Positions 30,701-39,436 of a stretch of DNA of 64,000 nucleotides are shown here, piece after piece. This DNA is from Mycobacterium sp. GA-2829 (GTDB lineage Bacteria > Actinomycetota > Actinomycetes > Mycobacteriales > Mycobacteriaceae): assembly GCF_001499965.1 (NCBI RefSeq), contig NZ_LQIT01000006.1:1-64000 (forward strand). The letters are read 5' to 3'. The notes beneath the pieces are model-generated. The model was not told the origin of the DNA, ran no database searches, and saw only the letters and a program-made list of their open reading frames with translations. The number at the start of each line of letters is the position of its first letter. The stretch's first letter is position 1. Made by a program: the position numbers and the translations under genes.

Positions 30701-31530
30701 CACGCGAGCCCGATGTCGCCGCCGGAGCGGCTCCGCCGGCATCAGACCTCACCGGATGGACCGCCGAGCCCTTCACCGCCGCCGGCTACACCCACGACGT
30801 GTACCGCAAAGGTGAGGGCCCCGGGGTGGTGCTCATCCCCGAGATGCCCGGCCTGCACCCGCACGTGCTGGCGCTGGGCAACCACCTCGTCGACAACGGG
30901 TTCACCGTCGCCGCCCCGTCGCTGTTCGGCACGCCGATGAAACCCCCGATGGGTCCCGGCGCGGTGCCGGTCCTGCTCAAGGGCTGCGTGTCGAAGGAGT
31001 TCGCGGCGTTCGCCACCAACGCCGACCGCCCGGTGGCCCACTACCTGCGGGCGCTGGCCCGCGACCTCAACGCCCGCACCCCCGGCAAGGGCGTCGGCGT
31101 CATCGGACAGTGCTTCACCGGCGGCTTCGCGCTGGCCGCCGCCGTCGATGACAGCGTGCTGGCGCCGGTGCTCAGCCAGCCCTCGCTGCCGCTGCCGATC
31201 ACGCCGAAACACAAACGCGACCCCGGGCTGTCCGAGGGCGAACTGCGTGTCATCGAGCAGCGCGCGGCCAACGACGGCCTGTGTGCGCTCGGGCTGCGCT
31301 TCAGCAAGGACTGGATGTCGCCGGGGGAGCGGTTCACCACGCTCAAGGAGCGGCTCGGTGACGCCTTCGAGGTCATCGAGATCGACTCGACCAAGGGCAA
31401 TGCGCACGGCATCTCGCCGCGGGCGCACTCGGTGCTCACCGATCAGGTCCGCGAGGTCGGCGGCCACCCCGCCTACGAGGCCCGCAAACGCGTCGTCGAA
31501 TTCCTCACCGAGCGGCTCGTCGAAGCCTGA
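30697..31530 (+). CDS. Dienelactone hydrolase-family protein
   Basis: A 277-residue alpha/beta hydrolase. The nucleophile elbow is 'GVIGQCFTGGFAL' with Cys (C139) in place of Ser, as in dienelactone hydrolases; 'IPEMPGLHPHVL' matches the conserved DLH N-terminal segment. The His in 'GNAHGISPRAH' could complete the triad. The substrate may be a lactone or thioester and is unknown. It overlaps DUF4245 by ATGA, and its 3' end overlaps the convergent AI-2E-family gene by 26 bp. Confidence 0.85.
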   Translation: MTREPDVAAGAAPPASDLTGWTAEPFTAAGYTHDVYRKGEGPGVVLIPEMPGLHPHVLALGNHLVDNGFTVAAPSLFGTPMKPPMGPGAVPVLLKGCVSKEFAAFATNADRPVAHYLRALARDLNARTPGKGVGVIGQCFTGGFALAAAVDDSVLAPVLSQPSLPLPITPKHKRDPGLSEGELRVIEQRAANDGLCALGLRFSKDWMSPGERFTTLKERLGDAFEVIEIDSTKGNAHGISPRAHSVLTDQVREVGGHPAYEARKRVVEFLTERLVEA

Positions 31531-32692
31531 CCTTCCGCTCCAGAGAGCGCAGCCACTGCGGTCGGCCGGGCCGCTGCGGTGAGGTCTCGTCGTCGCGTAT
31601 CAGCGGTACGCCCTTGTAGACGGCGAGGTAGACGCTGATCGTGGTGACGACGATGATCATCAGCACCGGGCCCAGCACGATGCCCCAGAACCCGAACATC
31701 GCGATTCCCGCGAACACCGCGAGCAGCATCAGCGCCGGGTCGAGGCGTGCGGCCTTCGGGACGAGGATGGGGCGCAGCACGTTGTCGATGTTGGTGACGA
31801 CGAGCAGGTGGAAGGCCACCACGAACACCCCGCCGATCACGTTGCCGAACAACGCCATCCCGATGCCGAACGGGATGCTGAGGATGCCACTGCCGAGCGG
31901 GATCACCGACAGCGCGCTGAGCAGGATGCAGAAGAAGAAGAACCCGTTGTGGAAGCCGGCCACGTAGATGGAGATCGCCCCGGCCACACCCTGACACAGC
32001 GCGATGACGAACTGCCCCTTCACCGTGCCGCGCACCATCGCGCCGGTCTTGGCCAGGTACAGGTCGGTGATGTCCTCGCCGAGCGGGTTGAGCCTGCGGA
32101 TCAGTGTGCGGATCTGCTCCCGCTTGACAAGCATCGACACGAATACGTACAGGAAGATCACGCTCGCGGTCAGCGCGCCGAGCACGCCGCCGACCGCACC
32201 CTGCAGCACCCCGAGCAGCCATTCGCCGACGCGCTGGGACACCGTGACCACACCGTCGCGCAGGGTGTCCGGGGTGAGGCGGAAGTCGACGAACGGCACC
32301 CTGTCGAGCACGTCGTTGGCCAGTGCCAACGCGCGGTCCCCGAGCGTGCTGACGTCGGTGGTGGCCATCCACTGGTTGACGGTGGTGACCATCTGCGAGA
32401 TCTGCGCGATCGCCAGGAACACCACCAAGGTGACCGGGATGATGACCACGAGGATCGCCGCCAGCAGCGTCAGGGTCGCCGACAGGCCGGTGCCGAACCG
32501 GCGGCGCAGCCGTTCGTAGAGCGGGGCGAACAGGTACGCGCCGACCGCGGCCACCACGATCAGGATGAAGAAGTCGTGCAGGAAGTAGGCCGCGAACGCC
32601 AGTGCGGCGACGGTGCAGACGGCCAGGGCGCGTTTCTGGGTCGGGCTGAGGTCCGCGTCGACACTCGCGTCGTCGGGTAGGTCTGCGGACAC
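31505..32692 (-). CDS. AI-2E (PerM) family transporter-like membrane protein
   Basis: A 395-residue protein with about eight hydrophobic helices in the order typical of PF01594: two near the N-terminus, a long soluble segment (about 95-165), then five or six helices with the family block 'GSGILSIPFGIGMAL' and 'PILVPKAARLDPALMLLAVF'. Family members export diverse small molecules or sodium; the autoinducer-2 name comes from one E. coli protein. The GTG at 32692 has a TAnnnT box 6 nt upstream that overlaps the stop of the preceding SDR gene. Rv1101c locus. Confidence 0.88.
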   Translation of the reverse strand: MSADLPDDASVDADLSPTQKRALAVCTVAALAFAAYFLHDFFILIVVAAVGAYLFAPLYERLRRRFGTGLSATLTLLAAILVVIIPVTLVVFLAIAQISQMVTTVNQWMATTDVSTLGDRALALANDVLDRVPFVDFRLTPDTLRDGVVTVSQRVGEWLLGVLQGAVGGVLGALTASVIFLYVFVSMLVKREQIRTLIRRLNPLGEDITDLYLAKTGAMVRGTVKGQFVIALCQGVAGAISIYVAGFHNGFFFFCILLSALSVIPLGSGILSIPFGIGMALFGNVIGGVFVVAFHLLVVTNIDNVLRPILVPKAARLDPALMLLAVFAGIAMFGFWGIVLGPVLMIIVVTTISVYLAVYKGVPLIRDDETSPQRPGRPQWLRSLERKVRLRRAAR

Positions 32693-32698
32693 GCGGGG

Positions 32699-32704
32699 AA
32701 CCTA
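32699..32704 (-). promoter_or_regulatory. -10 box of the AI-2E-family gene
   Basis: Minus-strand TAGGTT ends 6 nt before the GTG at 32692 and includes the TAG stop of the upstream SDR gene. The gene can therefore be transcribed separately from the SDR pair. Confidence 0.45.
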
Positions 32705-33526
32705 CCCCGTGGTGACCGTGCGCGCCCGCTGCCCGGCGCGCTGTTCGGCGACGAACCGGGTGGCCATGCGCTGCATCAGTCCGGGTGCCAGGCGGGCGAA
32801 AAGCCATGCGGCGTGGGCCTGTCGGGGCTTCACCAGTAGTGCCTTGTTGCGGGTGATCGCACGCAGGGTGTCGGCGGCGAGCCGGTCGGCGTCATACGGT
32901 TCCTTGACCCGTTGACCCTGCAGGTAGTAATCGCGGCCGACGAAGCCGCCGACCGCACCCTTGTCGAGGATCGGTGTCTCGACTGCGGCCGGGCACACCG
33001 CGAGCACCCCGACCCCGTGGGCGGCGGCCTCGGAGCGCAGCGCCAGCGACATTCCGACGACGGCGTGTTTGGTCATCACGTAGCTGGTGATCAGCCCGGC
33101 GGCGGTCAGCCCGGCCATCGACGCGGTGTTGACGATGTGGCCGTGCCCCTGCCGGATCATCTGCGGGTAGGCCGCGGCGACGCCGTGCACGACACCGCGG
33201 ATGTTGGTGTCGATGATCGCGTTCCACTGCTCGAGGGTGAGCAGTTCGGTGTCCCCGCCCCAGGAGATGCCCGCGTTGTTGAACATCAGGTCGAGCCGGC
33301 CGCTGCGGGCGACGACGTCGTCGACGGTGCGCTGCACGGCGGCGGCGTCGGTGACGTCCAGCGGAGCCCACCGCGCGCCGAGCTCCCGTGCGGTCTTCTC
33401 GGCGGCGTCGGCGTCGATGTCGGTGCACAGCACCTCGGCACCCGCACCGGCCAGCGCCCGGCACAGCGCCGCGCCGATGCCCGAGCCCGCACCGGTGACG
33501 ACGGCCTGCTTACCCGCGAACGTCAC
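32702..33526 (-). CDS. Short-chain dehydrogenase/reductase, second gene of KstR-boxed operon
   Basis: A 274-residue classical SDR. 'VVTGAGSGIGAALCRALAGAGAEVLCTDID' is the cofactor motif, the Asp favouring NAD. 'NNAGISW' is present, and the Ser-Tyr-Lys catalytic set is in 'NTASMAGLTAAGLITSYVMTKHAV'. A C-terminal extension 'ARLAPGLMQRMATRFVAEQRAG' resembles SDRs acting on lipid or steroid substrates. It overlaps the upstream SDR by 4 bp and shares its promoter with a KstR-like operator, so sterol-related metabolism is inferred. Confidence 0.85.
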   Translation of the reverse strand: MTFAGKQAVVTGAGSGIGAALCRALAGAGAEVLCTDIDADAAEKTARELGARWAPLDVTDAAAVQRTVDDVVARSGRLDLMFNNAGISWGGDTELLTLEQWNAIIDTNIRGVVHGVAAAYPQMIRQGHGHIVNTASMAGLTAAGLITSYVMTKHAVVGMSLALRSEAAAHGVGVLAVCPAAVETPILDKGAVGGFVGRDYYLQGQRVKEPYDADRLAADTLRAITRNKALLVKPRQAHAAWLFARLAPGLMQRMATRFVAEQRAGQRARTVTTG

Positions 33527-34290
33527 TGCGCCTCCGCGAGTTTCATGACGTGGTGCAGGATGTCGGGGTACCGCTTGAGGTGGGCGCCGCCGTTGAGGTC
33601 GAGTACCTCACCGGTCATCCAGGACGCGGCGGGTGAGCACAGGAACGCCACGGCGGCCGCGACGTCCTCGGGCTGTCCGGCCCGGCCGAGCGGGGTGTTC
33701 TCCAGGTACTCCTCGACGACGCCGGGGACGCTGGCGGCCGGATCGGTGAGCGGGGTGTGCACGAAGCCCGGGGCGACGGCGTTGACGCGGATCCCGCGCG
33801 GCGCGAGTTCCAGCGCGGCGACCTGGGTGAGCATCGACAGCCCGGCCTTGGCGGCGCAGTAGGCGCTCATCCCGGCGGCGGGCTGGCGCCCGTTGAGCGA
33901 CGAGATCTGCACCAGCACACCGCCTTCGCGCAACGTCCGGCCCGCGTGTTTGGCGACGACGAAGCCACCGGTCAGGCAGACGTCGATGACCTCGCGAAAG
34001 CCCTCGACCGGCATGTCGACGATCATGCCGACGTTACTGAACCCGGCGCAGTTGACGACCGCGTCGACCGGGCCGGCCTGCTCGAAGAGGCGCTGGACAG
34101 ACTCCTCGTCGGTGACGTCGGCCTGCGCGTGGGTGTGCGGGTCCCCAAGGGCGGCGGCGCGGTCACCGGCGCCGTCGCCGTTGCGGTCGGCCAGGACGAT
34201 GCGGTACCCGGCGGCGGCGAGCGCCTGGGCGCTGGCCCAGCCGATCCCGGAGGCGGCGCCGATCACGACGGCGGTGCGGTTGGTGGTCAC
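33523..34290 (-). CDS. Short-chain dehydrogenase/reductase, first gene of KstR-boxed operon
   Basis: A 255-residue classical SDR. 'VVIGAASGIGWASAQALAAAGYRIVLADRN' binds the dinucleotide, and the catalytic residues are in 'ISSLNGRQPAAGMSAYCAAKAGL'. 'GEVLDLNGGAHLKRYPD' is the usual C-terminus. The GTG start at 34290 is preceded by a TAACTT -10 and a perfect TnnAACnnGTTnnA operator. A role in sterol or long-chain acyl metabolism is inferred from regulation, not from substrate motifs. Divergent from the 2H phosphoesterase gene. Confidence 0.87.
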   Translation of the reverse strand: MTTNRTAVVIGAASGIGWASAQALAAAGYRIVLADRNGDGAGDRAAALGDPHTHAQADVTDEESVQRLFEQAGPVDAVVNCAGFSNVGMIVDMPVEGFREVIDVCLTGGFVVAKHAGRTLREGGVLVQISSLNGRQPAAGMSAYCAAKAGLSMLTQVAALELAPRGIRVNAVAPGFVHTPLTDPAASVPGVVEEYLENTPLGRAGQPEDVAAAVAFLCSPAASWMTGEVLDLNGGAHLKRYPDILHHVMKLAEAQ

Positions 34291-34298
34291 GGGTACTC

Positions 34299-34304
34299 AA
34301 GTTA
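34299..34304 (-). promoter_or_regulatory. -10 box of the two-SDR operon, leaderless-type
   Basis: Minus-strand TAACTT stands 8 nt from the GTG start at 34290. Its upstream two bases overlap the KstR-like site. Confidence 0.5.
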
Positions 34305-34316
34305 GAACACGTTCCA
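34303..34316. promoter_or_regulatory. KstR-type operator upstream of the SDR operon
   Basis: TAGAACACGTTCCA fits the KstR consensus TnnAACnnGTTnnA at every fixed position. It overlaps the -10 of the SDR operon, a repressor-type position. It may also affect the divergent gene at 34357. Confidence 0.7.
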
Positions 34317-34356
34317 AGTGTGGTCGGGGGTTTCGGTCACACTCTTGTTCAGGACG

Positions 34357-34905
34357 ATGTGGGTGGAGGTGTACCGACCCGTGGCTTTGGCGGTCTGTCT
34401 GCTCTTCGACAGGCGATCCGATTCGGCGATCCGCGCGATCTGGGACCGCCTCGAAAGCGATGGGGTGCCGACCCTGCGCTCCCACACCCACGGTCACCAT
34501 GTGCCGCATCTGTCGCTTGCGGTGCTGCGCAGCTGGGATGCGTCCGCAGTCGCTGGTGCGCTCGGACGACTTCCCGCCGGGCCGGCGGTGCAGCTGCAGT
34601 TCGACGGTGTGGGACTGTTCCGTCGCGGCCGGGTCTGGCTGGTCGCTGGTGTGTCCGCCGCGCTCGTCGCGCGGCAGGAACGCGTCGTCGAGGCGGTCAC
34701 CGCCACCGGCGCCGATCTGCACAAGCACTACCGGCCGGGGATCTGGACGCCGCACTGTTCGGTGGCGCCGCGGGCCATGCTCGCCCAACTCCCGACCGTC
34801 GCGGCCGCGCTGTACGACGTGCTGCCGTTGCGTGCGACGCTCGACCGCGCAGCGTTGGTCGACAGCGCGACGGGGGTGATCACCCCGCTGGCGCGGATGC
34901 CCTGA
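34357..34905 (+). CDS. 2'-5' RNA ligase-type 2H phosphoesterase family protein
   Basis: A 182-residue protein with two HxS motifs, 'HVPHLSLAVL' and 'WTPHCSVAP', about 80 residues apart; these are the paired catalytic motifs of 2H phosphoesterases. The family includes RNA 2',3'-cyclic phosphodiesterases and related enzymes. The start is uncertain: ATG at 34357 has only a close AGGA, and GTGs lie just downstream at 34363 and 34381. It is divergent from the SDR operon and convergent with the FGE gene. Substrate unknown. Confidence 0.78.
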   Translation: MWVEVYRPVALAVCLLFDRRSDSAIRAIWDRLESDGVPTLRSHTHGHHVPHLSLAVLRSWDASAVAGALGRLPAGPAVQLQFDGVGLFRRGRVWLVAGVSAALVARQERVVEAVTATGADLHKHYRPGIWTPHCSVAPRAMLAQLPTVAAALYDVLPLRATLDRAALVDSATGVITPLARMP

Positions 34906-34915
34906 CCGCCGGTTC

Positions 34916-35767
34916 TCACACCCGCACGCAGCGGAACCCGATGTGGCTCATCCCCGTGTCGACCGGTTGTCCGCGCCGGGCCGCGGGCCGGTAACGGGCG
35001 CAATATGAGTCGGCGCACAGGAACGATCCGCCCTTGACCACCCGCCGCGGCATCCCGAAGCGGTCGCGGGACTCCTCCGCGCAGCCGCTGTCGGCGTAGA
35101 AGTCGGTGGTCCACTCCCATACGTTGCCCGCCATGTCGTACAAGCCGTAGCCATTCGGTGGGAAGCTGCCGACGGGGGTGGTGCGGCCGTACCCCGGGTC
35201 GGGCCGCCACGGGAAGTCGCCGTGCCAGTAGTTGGCCAGCCGCGTGCCCTCCGGTTCGGCGTCGTCGCCCCAGGTGTAGGCGGCGTTCCGGAGGCCGCCC
35301 CGCGCGGCGGTCTCCCATTGCGCCTCGCTCGGCAGTGCCAGCCCGGCCCACGCTGCGTAGGCCTCGGTGTCCTCATAGGCGACGTGCACGACGGGGTGGT
35401 CGGCGCGGTGGGCGATCGAGGAGCCGGGGCCCACGGGGTGGCGCCAGCATGCGCCCGGCGTCCACACCCACCACTGGCTGAGGTGGCGCAGGTCGACGGG
35501 TCCCGCGGTGCGTCGAAACACCATGGATCCGGGTTGCAGATTCGCCGCCGGTGCGCCGGGATAGGCCGCGGGGTCCAGTGGCCGCTCCGCGACGGTGACG
35601 TAACCGGTCGCGTCGACGAACGCCGCGAACTCGGCGTTGGTGACGGTGCGGGTCTCGATGAAGAACTCGTCGACGTGGGTTTCGCGCACCGGAGCCTCTT
35701 CCGGATCGTGCCGGTCGGAGCCGAGGAGCGCGGTCTGGGCGGGGATGCGGGCGAAGTCGTCAGTCAC
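34916..35767 (-). CDS. Formylglycine-generating enzyme (sulfatase-activating, SUMF1 family)
   Basis: A 283-residue FGE-fold protein. The C-terminal block 'VVKGGSFLCADSYCARYRP' carries both copper/catalytic cysteines, C251 and C256, with the 5-residue spacing of true FGEs; 'YGLYDMAGNVWEWT' is the other family hallmark. It oxidises a Cys in CxPxR-type motifs of sulfatases to formylglycine using O2. It is the third gene of an operon with a sulfatase and a HAD protein, overlapping the HAD gene by 8 bp. The sulfatase upstream is the obvious client. Confidence 0.92.
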   Translation of the reverse strand: MTDDFARIPAQTALLGSDRHDPEEAPVRETHVDEFFIETRTVTNAEFAAFVDATGYVTVAERPLDPAAYPGAPAANLQPGSMVFRRTAGPVDLRHLSQWWVWTPGACWRHPVGPGSSIAHRADHPVVHVAYEDTEAYAAWAGLALPSEAQWETAARGGLRNAAYTWGDDAEPEGTRLANYWHGDFPWRPDPGYGRTTPVGSFPPNGYGLYDMAGNVWEWTTDFYADSGCAEESRDRFGMPRRVVKGGSFLCADSYCARYRPAARRGQPVDTGMSHIGFRCVRV

Positions 35768-36644
35768 CGAATACGGTCACCCAGTCGTCGCGCATGCTGA
35801 TGACTGTCCAGCCCTGCGATGCGGCGTGGTCCAGTGCCCGTTCGGCGCCTGCGGTGTAAGCGAATTCGCGGTCGGGGTCGTCGTGGTGCACCAGCAACCG
35901 CAGACCGCCGCAGTACCTCAGCATCTCGTCGTCTCCGTTGGAGTTGCCCGCCGCGAGCACCGGGCGTCGGCCGATGCGGCTCCAGATGCGGACCGGCTTC
36001 TCCGGGCCGTCGTCGAAGACGTCCAGCGTGGGTTGGATGATGAGTTCGCCCGCGGGGTCGAACGACAACCCCTGTGCGCTGCCGATCACCCGTTCGGGCG
36101 GGATGCCGTAGAGGGCGGCGGTGACGGGCCGCATGAAGTCGCGCCCGCCGCCGGAGGCGATGTAGCAGGTGAACCCGTGCGCTTCCAGGTGGCGCAGCAG
36201 CTGGACCATTGGCGCGTAGGTGCAGCTGCGGTACGGCCGGCCGAGTGTCGGATGCTCGGCCTGGTCGAAGAACTCGGCCACCAGACCCGCATACCGCTCG
36301 ACCGTCATCGACACGTGCAATGAAAGGCCCGCCTTCGCAAGTGTTTTCAGGTCGTCGTCGTCGCCCTCGTAGTGTTTGGTGACGGCATTGCCGAACCATG
36401 CCATGTCGCGGTCGACGGCGGCCCGGTACGGCTGCTGCGGCCGCAACGCCGGGTCGGAGCGGGCTTTCTCGGCCAGGCGCCGCACCAGGAAGTCGAGTTG
36501 GATGTAGGCAGGCTTCTCGCACCACAGCGTGCCGTCGTTGTCGAACACCGCGACACGCTCCTCGGGTGCGGTGTCGGCCACCGTTCGGTTGACGAAGTCG
36601 ACGATCGCCGACTTCGCCGGCCCGTCGTTCCACAGGTCGAGCAT
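35760..36644 (-). CDS. HAD-superfamily phosphatase-like protein
   Basis: A 294-residue protein. HAD motif I is 'VFDNDGTLW' (about residue 35), motif II is 'YIASGGGRDF', and the motif III/IV region contains 'VLAAGNSNGDDEML', the phosphoserine-phosphatase-like pattern. A large cap lies between motifs I and II. Its ATG directly follows the sulfatase stop codon, and its end overlaps the FGE gene. In this operon it might process a phosphorylated product or serve as a companion to sulfatase metabolism; this is inference only. Confidence 0.85.
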   Translation of the reverse strand: MLDLWNDGPAKSAIVDFVNRTVADTAPEERVAVFDNDGTLWCEKPAYIQLDFLVRRLAEKARSDPALRPQQPYRAAVDRDMAWFGNAVTKHYEGDDDDLKTLAKAGLSLHVSMTVERYAGLVAEFFDQAEHPTLGRPYRSCTYAPMVQLLRHLEAHGFTCYIASGGGRDFMRPVTAALYGIPPERVIGSAQGLSFDPAGELIIQPTLDVFDDGPEKPVRIWSRIGRRPVLAAGNSNGDDEMLRYCGGLRLLVHHDDPDREFAYTAGAERALDHAASQGWTVISMRDDWVTVFGD

Positions 36645-38186
36645 CTAGTCCTTCGCCAGGAACTCGTGGAGCTTCTCCAGCGCCTGGTCGATGGTGAAAC
36701 TGGCCGGGGGATGGCGGGGCGGGAACTCCTTGAACGATTCGAGATACTGGGTGACGATCACGCTTGCGTAGAACACCAGGAACCCACGGCGGATCATCCA
36801 GTCGTAATACGTGTTCGAAGTGATGTCGGCCCGTTCGAACGGGTCGGTGCGCAGGTTGAACAGCTTGGGCACCCGCAGCGGGGTGAACGGTTCGGCCCAC
36901 ACCTGCAGCGTGCCAGGGCAGCGTTGCTCCTGGAACACCACCTTCCAGTTGTCGTACCGCAGGCCGAGGACGTCGCCGTCGTCGGAGAAGTAGATGAACC
37001 CCTTGCGCGGGCTCTCGGCCACCTCGCCGGTCAGGTAGGGCAGGAGGTTGTAGCCGTCGATGTGAACCTTGAAATCTCTGTCACCGGCGCGATGTCCGGC
37101 CTTGAGCTTGTCGACGATGTCGGGTTCACCGGCCGCGGCCAGAAACGTCGGCAACCAATCATGGTGTTGGACAATCTCGTTCGACACCGCGCCGGCGGGG
37201 ATCCGGCCGGGCCAGCGGATCAGCTCCGGAACCCGGAAGGCGCCCTCCCAGTTGGTGTTCTTCTCGCTGCGGAACGGGGTGGTCGCACCGTCGGGCCAGG
37301 TGTTCGCGTGCGGGCCGTTGTCCGTGGAATAGACGACGATCGTGTCGTCTGCGATTGCGAGCTCGTCGAGGGTGTCGAGCAGCCGCCCGACGTGACGGTC
37401 GTGGTCGATCATCGTGTCGTGGTACGGCGACTGCCATCGCCCGGCCTGCCCGACACTCCCCGGCTTGGTATGGGTGAACAGATGCATGTGGGTCGTGTTC
37501 ATCCACACGAAGAACGGCGTCTCGGCCGCAGCCTGGCGCTTGATGAAATCGATGCAGGCTTCGGTGGTCTCGTCATCGATGGTCTCCATCCGCTTGCGGG
37601 TCAGCGGGCCGGTGTCCTCGATGCGTTGCCTGCCGACAGGACCCCATCGCGGATCGTCGGGTTCGTCCGACACCTCGTCGGTCGCCCAGCACCGGAGCAC
37701 ACCCCGCGGTCGCGCGGCCTCGTACATCCGGGGGAACTGCTCTTTGGGCGGGTAATCCGGATTCTCCGGCTCCTCCTCGGCATTGAGGTGATAGAGGTTG
37801 CCATAGAACTCGTCGAAACCGTGCACGGTCGGCAGGTGCTTGTTGAGGTCGCCGAAGTGGTTCTTGCCGAACTGGCCGGTGGCGTAGCCGAGTGGTTTGA
37901 GGAGTTCGGCGATCGTGGGATCCTCTGCGGACCAGCCGATGTCGGCACCGGGGACGCCGACCTTGCTCATCCCGGTGCGGTACACGCTCTGGCCGCTGAT
38001 GAACGCGGCGCGGCCGGCGGTACAGCTCTGTTCACCGTAGGAATCGGTGAATCGCATGCCCTCGGCGGCGATCCGGTCGATGTTGGGGGTGCGGTAGCCC
38101 ATCAGGCCGTCGCTGTAGCAACTGAGGTTGGTGATGCCGATGTCGTCGCCCCAGATGATGAGGATGTTCGGTTTACCGTCGGGCAT
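36645..38186 (-). CDS. Arylsulfatase-type type I sulfatase
   Basis: A 513-residue alkaline-phosphatase-superfamily enzyme. 'NILIIWGDDIG' provides the metal Asp pair, and 'EQSCTAGRAAFISGQ' is the formylglycine motif with C55 to be oxidised (CxAxR). 'HMHLFTH' and 'YSTDNGPH' are further metal/substrate residues. The C-terminal 100 residues contain 'FNLRTDPFERADI', standard for arylsulfatases. No signal peptide is visible, so a cytosolic location is likely, as for many mycobacterial sulfatases. It heads the operon with HAD and FGE genes. The natural sulfate ester is unknown. Confidence 0.92.
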   Translation of the reverse strand: MPDGKPNILIIWGDDIGITNLSCYSDGLMGYRTPNIDRIAAEGMRFTDSYGEQSCTAGRAAFISGQSVYRTGMSKVGVPGADIGWSAEDPTIAELLKPLGYATGQFGKNHFGDLNKHLPTVHGFDEFYGNLYHLNAEEEPENPDYPPKEQFPRMYEAARPRGVLRCWATDEVSDEPDDPRWGPVGRQRIEDTGPLTRKRMETIDDETTEACIDFIKRQAAAETPFFVWMNTTHMHLFTHTKPGSVGQAGRWQSPYHDTMIDHDRHVGRLLDTLDELAIADDTIVVYSTDNGPHANTWPDGATTPFRSEKNTNWEGAFRVPELIRWPGRIPAGAVSNEIVQHHDWLPTFLAAAGEPDIVDKLKAGHRAGDRDFKVHIDGYNLLPYLTGEVAESPRKGFIYFSDDGDVLGLRYDNWKVVFQEQRCPGTLQVWAEPFTPLRVPKLFNLRTDPFERADITSNTYYDWMIRRGFLVFYASVIVTQYLESFKEFPPRHPPASFTIDQALEKLHEFLAKD

Positions 38187-38328
38187 TGCGCCCCCTTGCC
38201 GTAGACAATGCGTCGATCGTATGGCTGCTCGGACGGCGCGACGTCGTTTCTCGCTGGAAAGTCTGTGAATTCTCGGCGGTGCGCGTGTCTGGGTGCCCGA
38301 TGGCGGGCTCGGGCGCAGAATTCCAGAC

Positions 38329-39045
38329 ATGCTGGCCGTCGACCTGCTCACCCGCGTCGGCCTGGCGACCCTGCTCGGTGTGGCGATCGGCCTGGAACGG
38401 CAGTGGCGTTCGCGCATGGCGGGCCTGCAGACGATGGCGTTGGTGAGCACGGGTTCGGCGCTGTACCTGATCCTCGGCGCGTACAGCTTCCCGGGCGCCG
38501 ACCCGACCCGGGTGGCGGCCCAGATCGTCTCGGGGATCGGCTTCCTCGGCGCCGGCGTGATCATGAAACAGGGGCTGTCGGTGACGGGGCTGAACACCGC
38601 GGCGACGCTGTGGTCCACCGCCGCGGTGGGGGCGCTGGCCGGGGCGTGGCTGTGGCGCGAGGCGCTGGCGAGCGCGGTGATCGTGGTCGCGGCCAATCTG
38701 CTGTTGCATCCGCTGGCCGAGACGATGGACCGGCGCAAGCACTGGAGCGGCAGGGAACATCCGCCGGTGAACTACCTGCTGACCGTGGTGTGCCGCGGCG
38801 ATCACGACACCGACGTGCGGGCGCTGCTGGTTCAGGCGGTCGGTGACTCGGCGCTGCGACTGACGTCGATGCGGTCGGCTTCCGGGGGCGGGGGAGCGGT
38901 GGAGATGACCGCGGAAGTGTCGGCCGACGCCCGCGACGACGCGGCGCTCGAACGGGTCGTCAGCGTGCTGGCCGTCGATGCCCGGGTGACCTCGGTGCGG
39001 TGGAGCATCCCCGACGAGGAGCCCAGCGGCCTCGCGCGGCCATGA
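38329..39045 (+). CDS. MgtC/SapB-family membrane protein
   Basis: A 238-residue protein. The N-terminal half has about five helices with 'LLGVAIGLERQWRSRMAGLQTMALVSTGSALY' and 'SGIGFLGAGVIMKQG', the MgtC signature. The C-terminal soluble part is an ACT-like domain. MgtC supports growth in low magnesium and survival in macrophages and modulates ATP synthase in Salmonella. The ATG at 38329 places the first helix normally; a GTG at 38293 would add 12 residues. It is divergent from the sulfatase operon, with no magnesium-sensing leader recognised. Confidence 0.88.
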   Translation: MLAVDLLTRVGLATLLGVAIGLERQWRSRMAGLQTMALVSTGSALYLILGAYSFPGADPTRVAAQIVSGIGFLGAGVIMKQGLSVTGLNTAATLWSTAAVGALAGAWLWREALASAVIVVAANLLLHPLAETMDRRKHWSGREHPPVNYLLTVVCRGDHDTDVRALLVQAVGDSALRLTSMRSASGGGGAVEMTAEVSADARDDAALERVVSVLAVDARVTSVRWSIPDEEPSGLARP

Positions 39046-39162
39046 TTCCGAGACCGATTCGTGGCCTTTTCGCGTCGCGTGCCGAATACCGCGAAACGGC
39101 ACTGGCCGGATGCGAGCGTGGTTGACTTTCGAGCAGGAACAAATGCACTCGGAGGTGCGGAA

Positions 39163-39426
39163 ATGACGGCGAACATCGATGCGGAGAACGCCGGGGGCGG
39201 GGATTCGGGCATCGCCATCAACTCCCGGGTCCTGGTGCATCCGGGCACCGATCGGGAGAAACGCGGGGTCATCGTGGAGGACTTCGCCGACACCGCGGGT
39301 AAGGCGGTCGAGATCGGCGAACACCACATCGCCGACGCCGCGAGGCGCTGGGCGGTGGCGCTCGACGACGGGGGGCTGGAATTCGTCGACGACGGCGATC
39401 TGACCGCCGACGGCGAGGGGAACTGA
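39163..39426 (+). CDS. Small hypothetical protein
   Basis: An 87-residue acidic protein with a beta-rich centre ('INSRVLVHPGTDREKRGVIVEDF'), somewhat like KOW/SH3-type small barrels. GGAGG stands 7 nt before the ATG at 39163, so translation is well supported. I do not recognise a characterised family. It lies between the mgtC-like gene and the convergent 3-beta-HSD gene, with an 10-bp gap to the latter's stop. Confidence 0.7.
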   Translation: MTANIDAENAGGGDSGIAINSRVLVHPGTDREKRGVIVEDFADTAGKAVEIGEHHIADAARRWAVALDDGGLEFVDDGDLTADGEGN

Positions 39427-39436
39427 GCCCGGCTGC

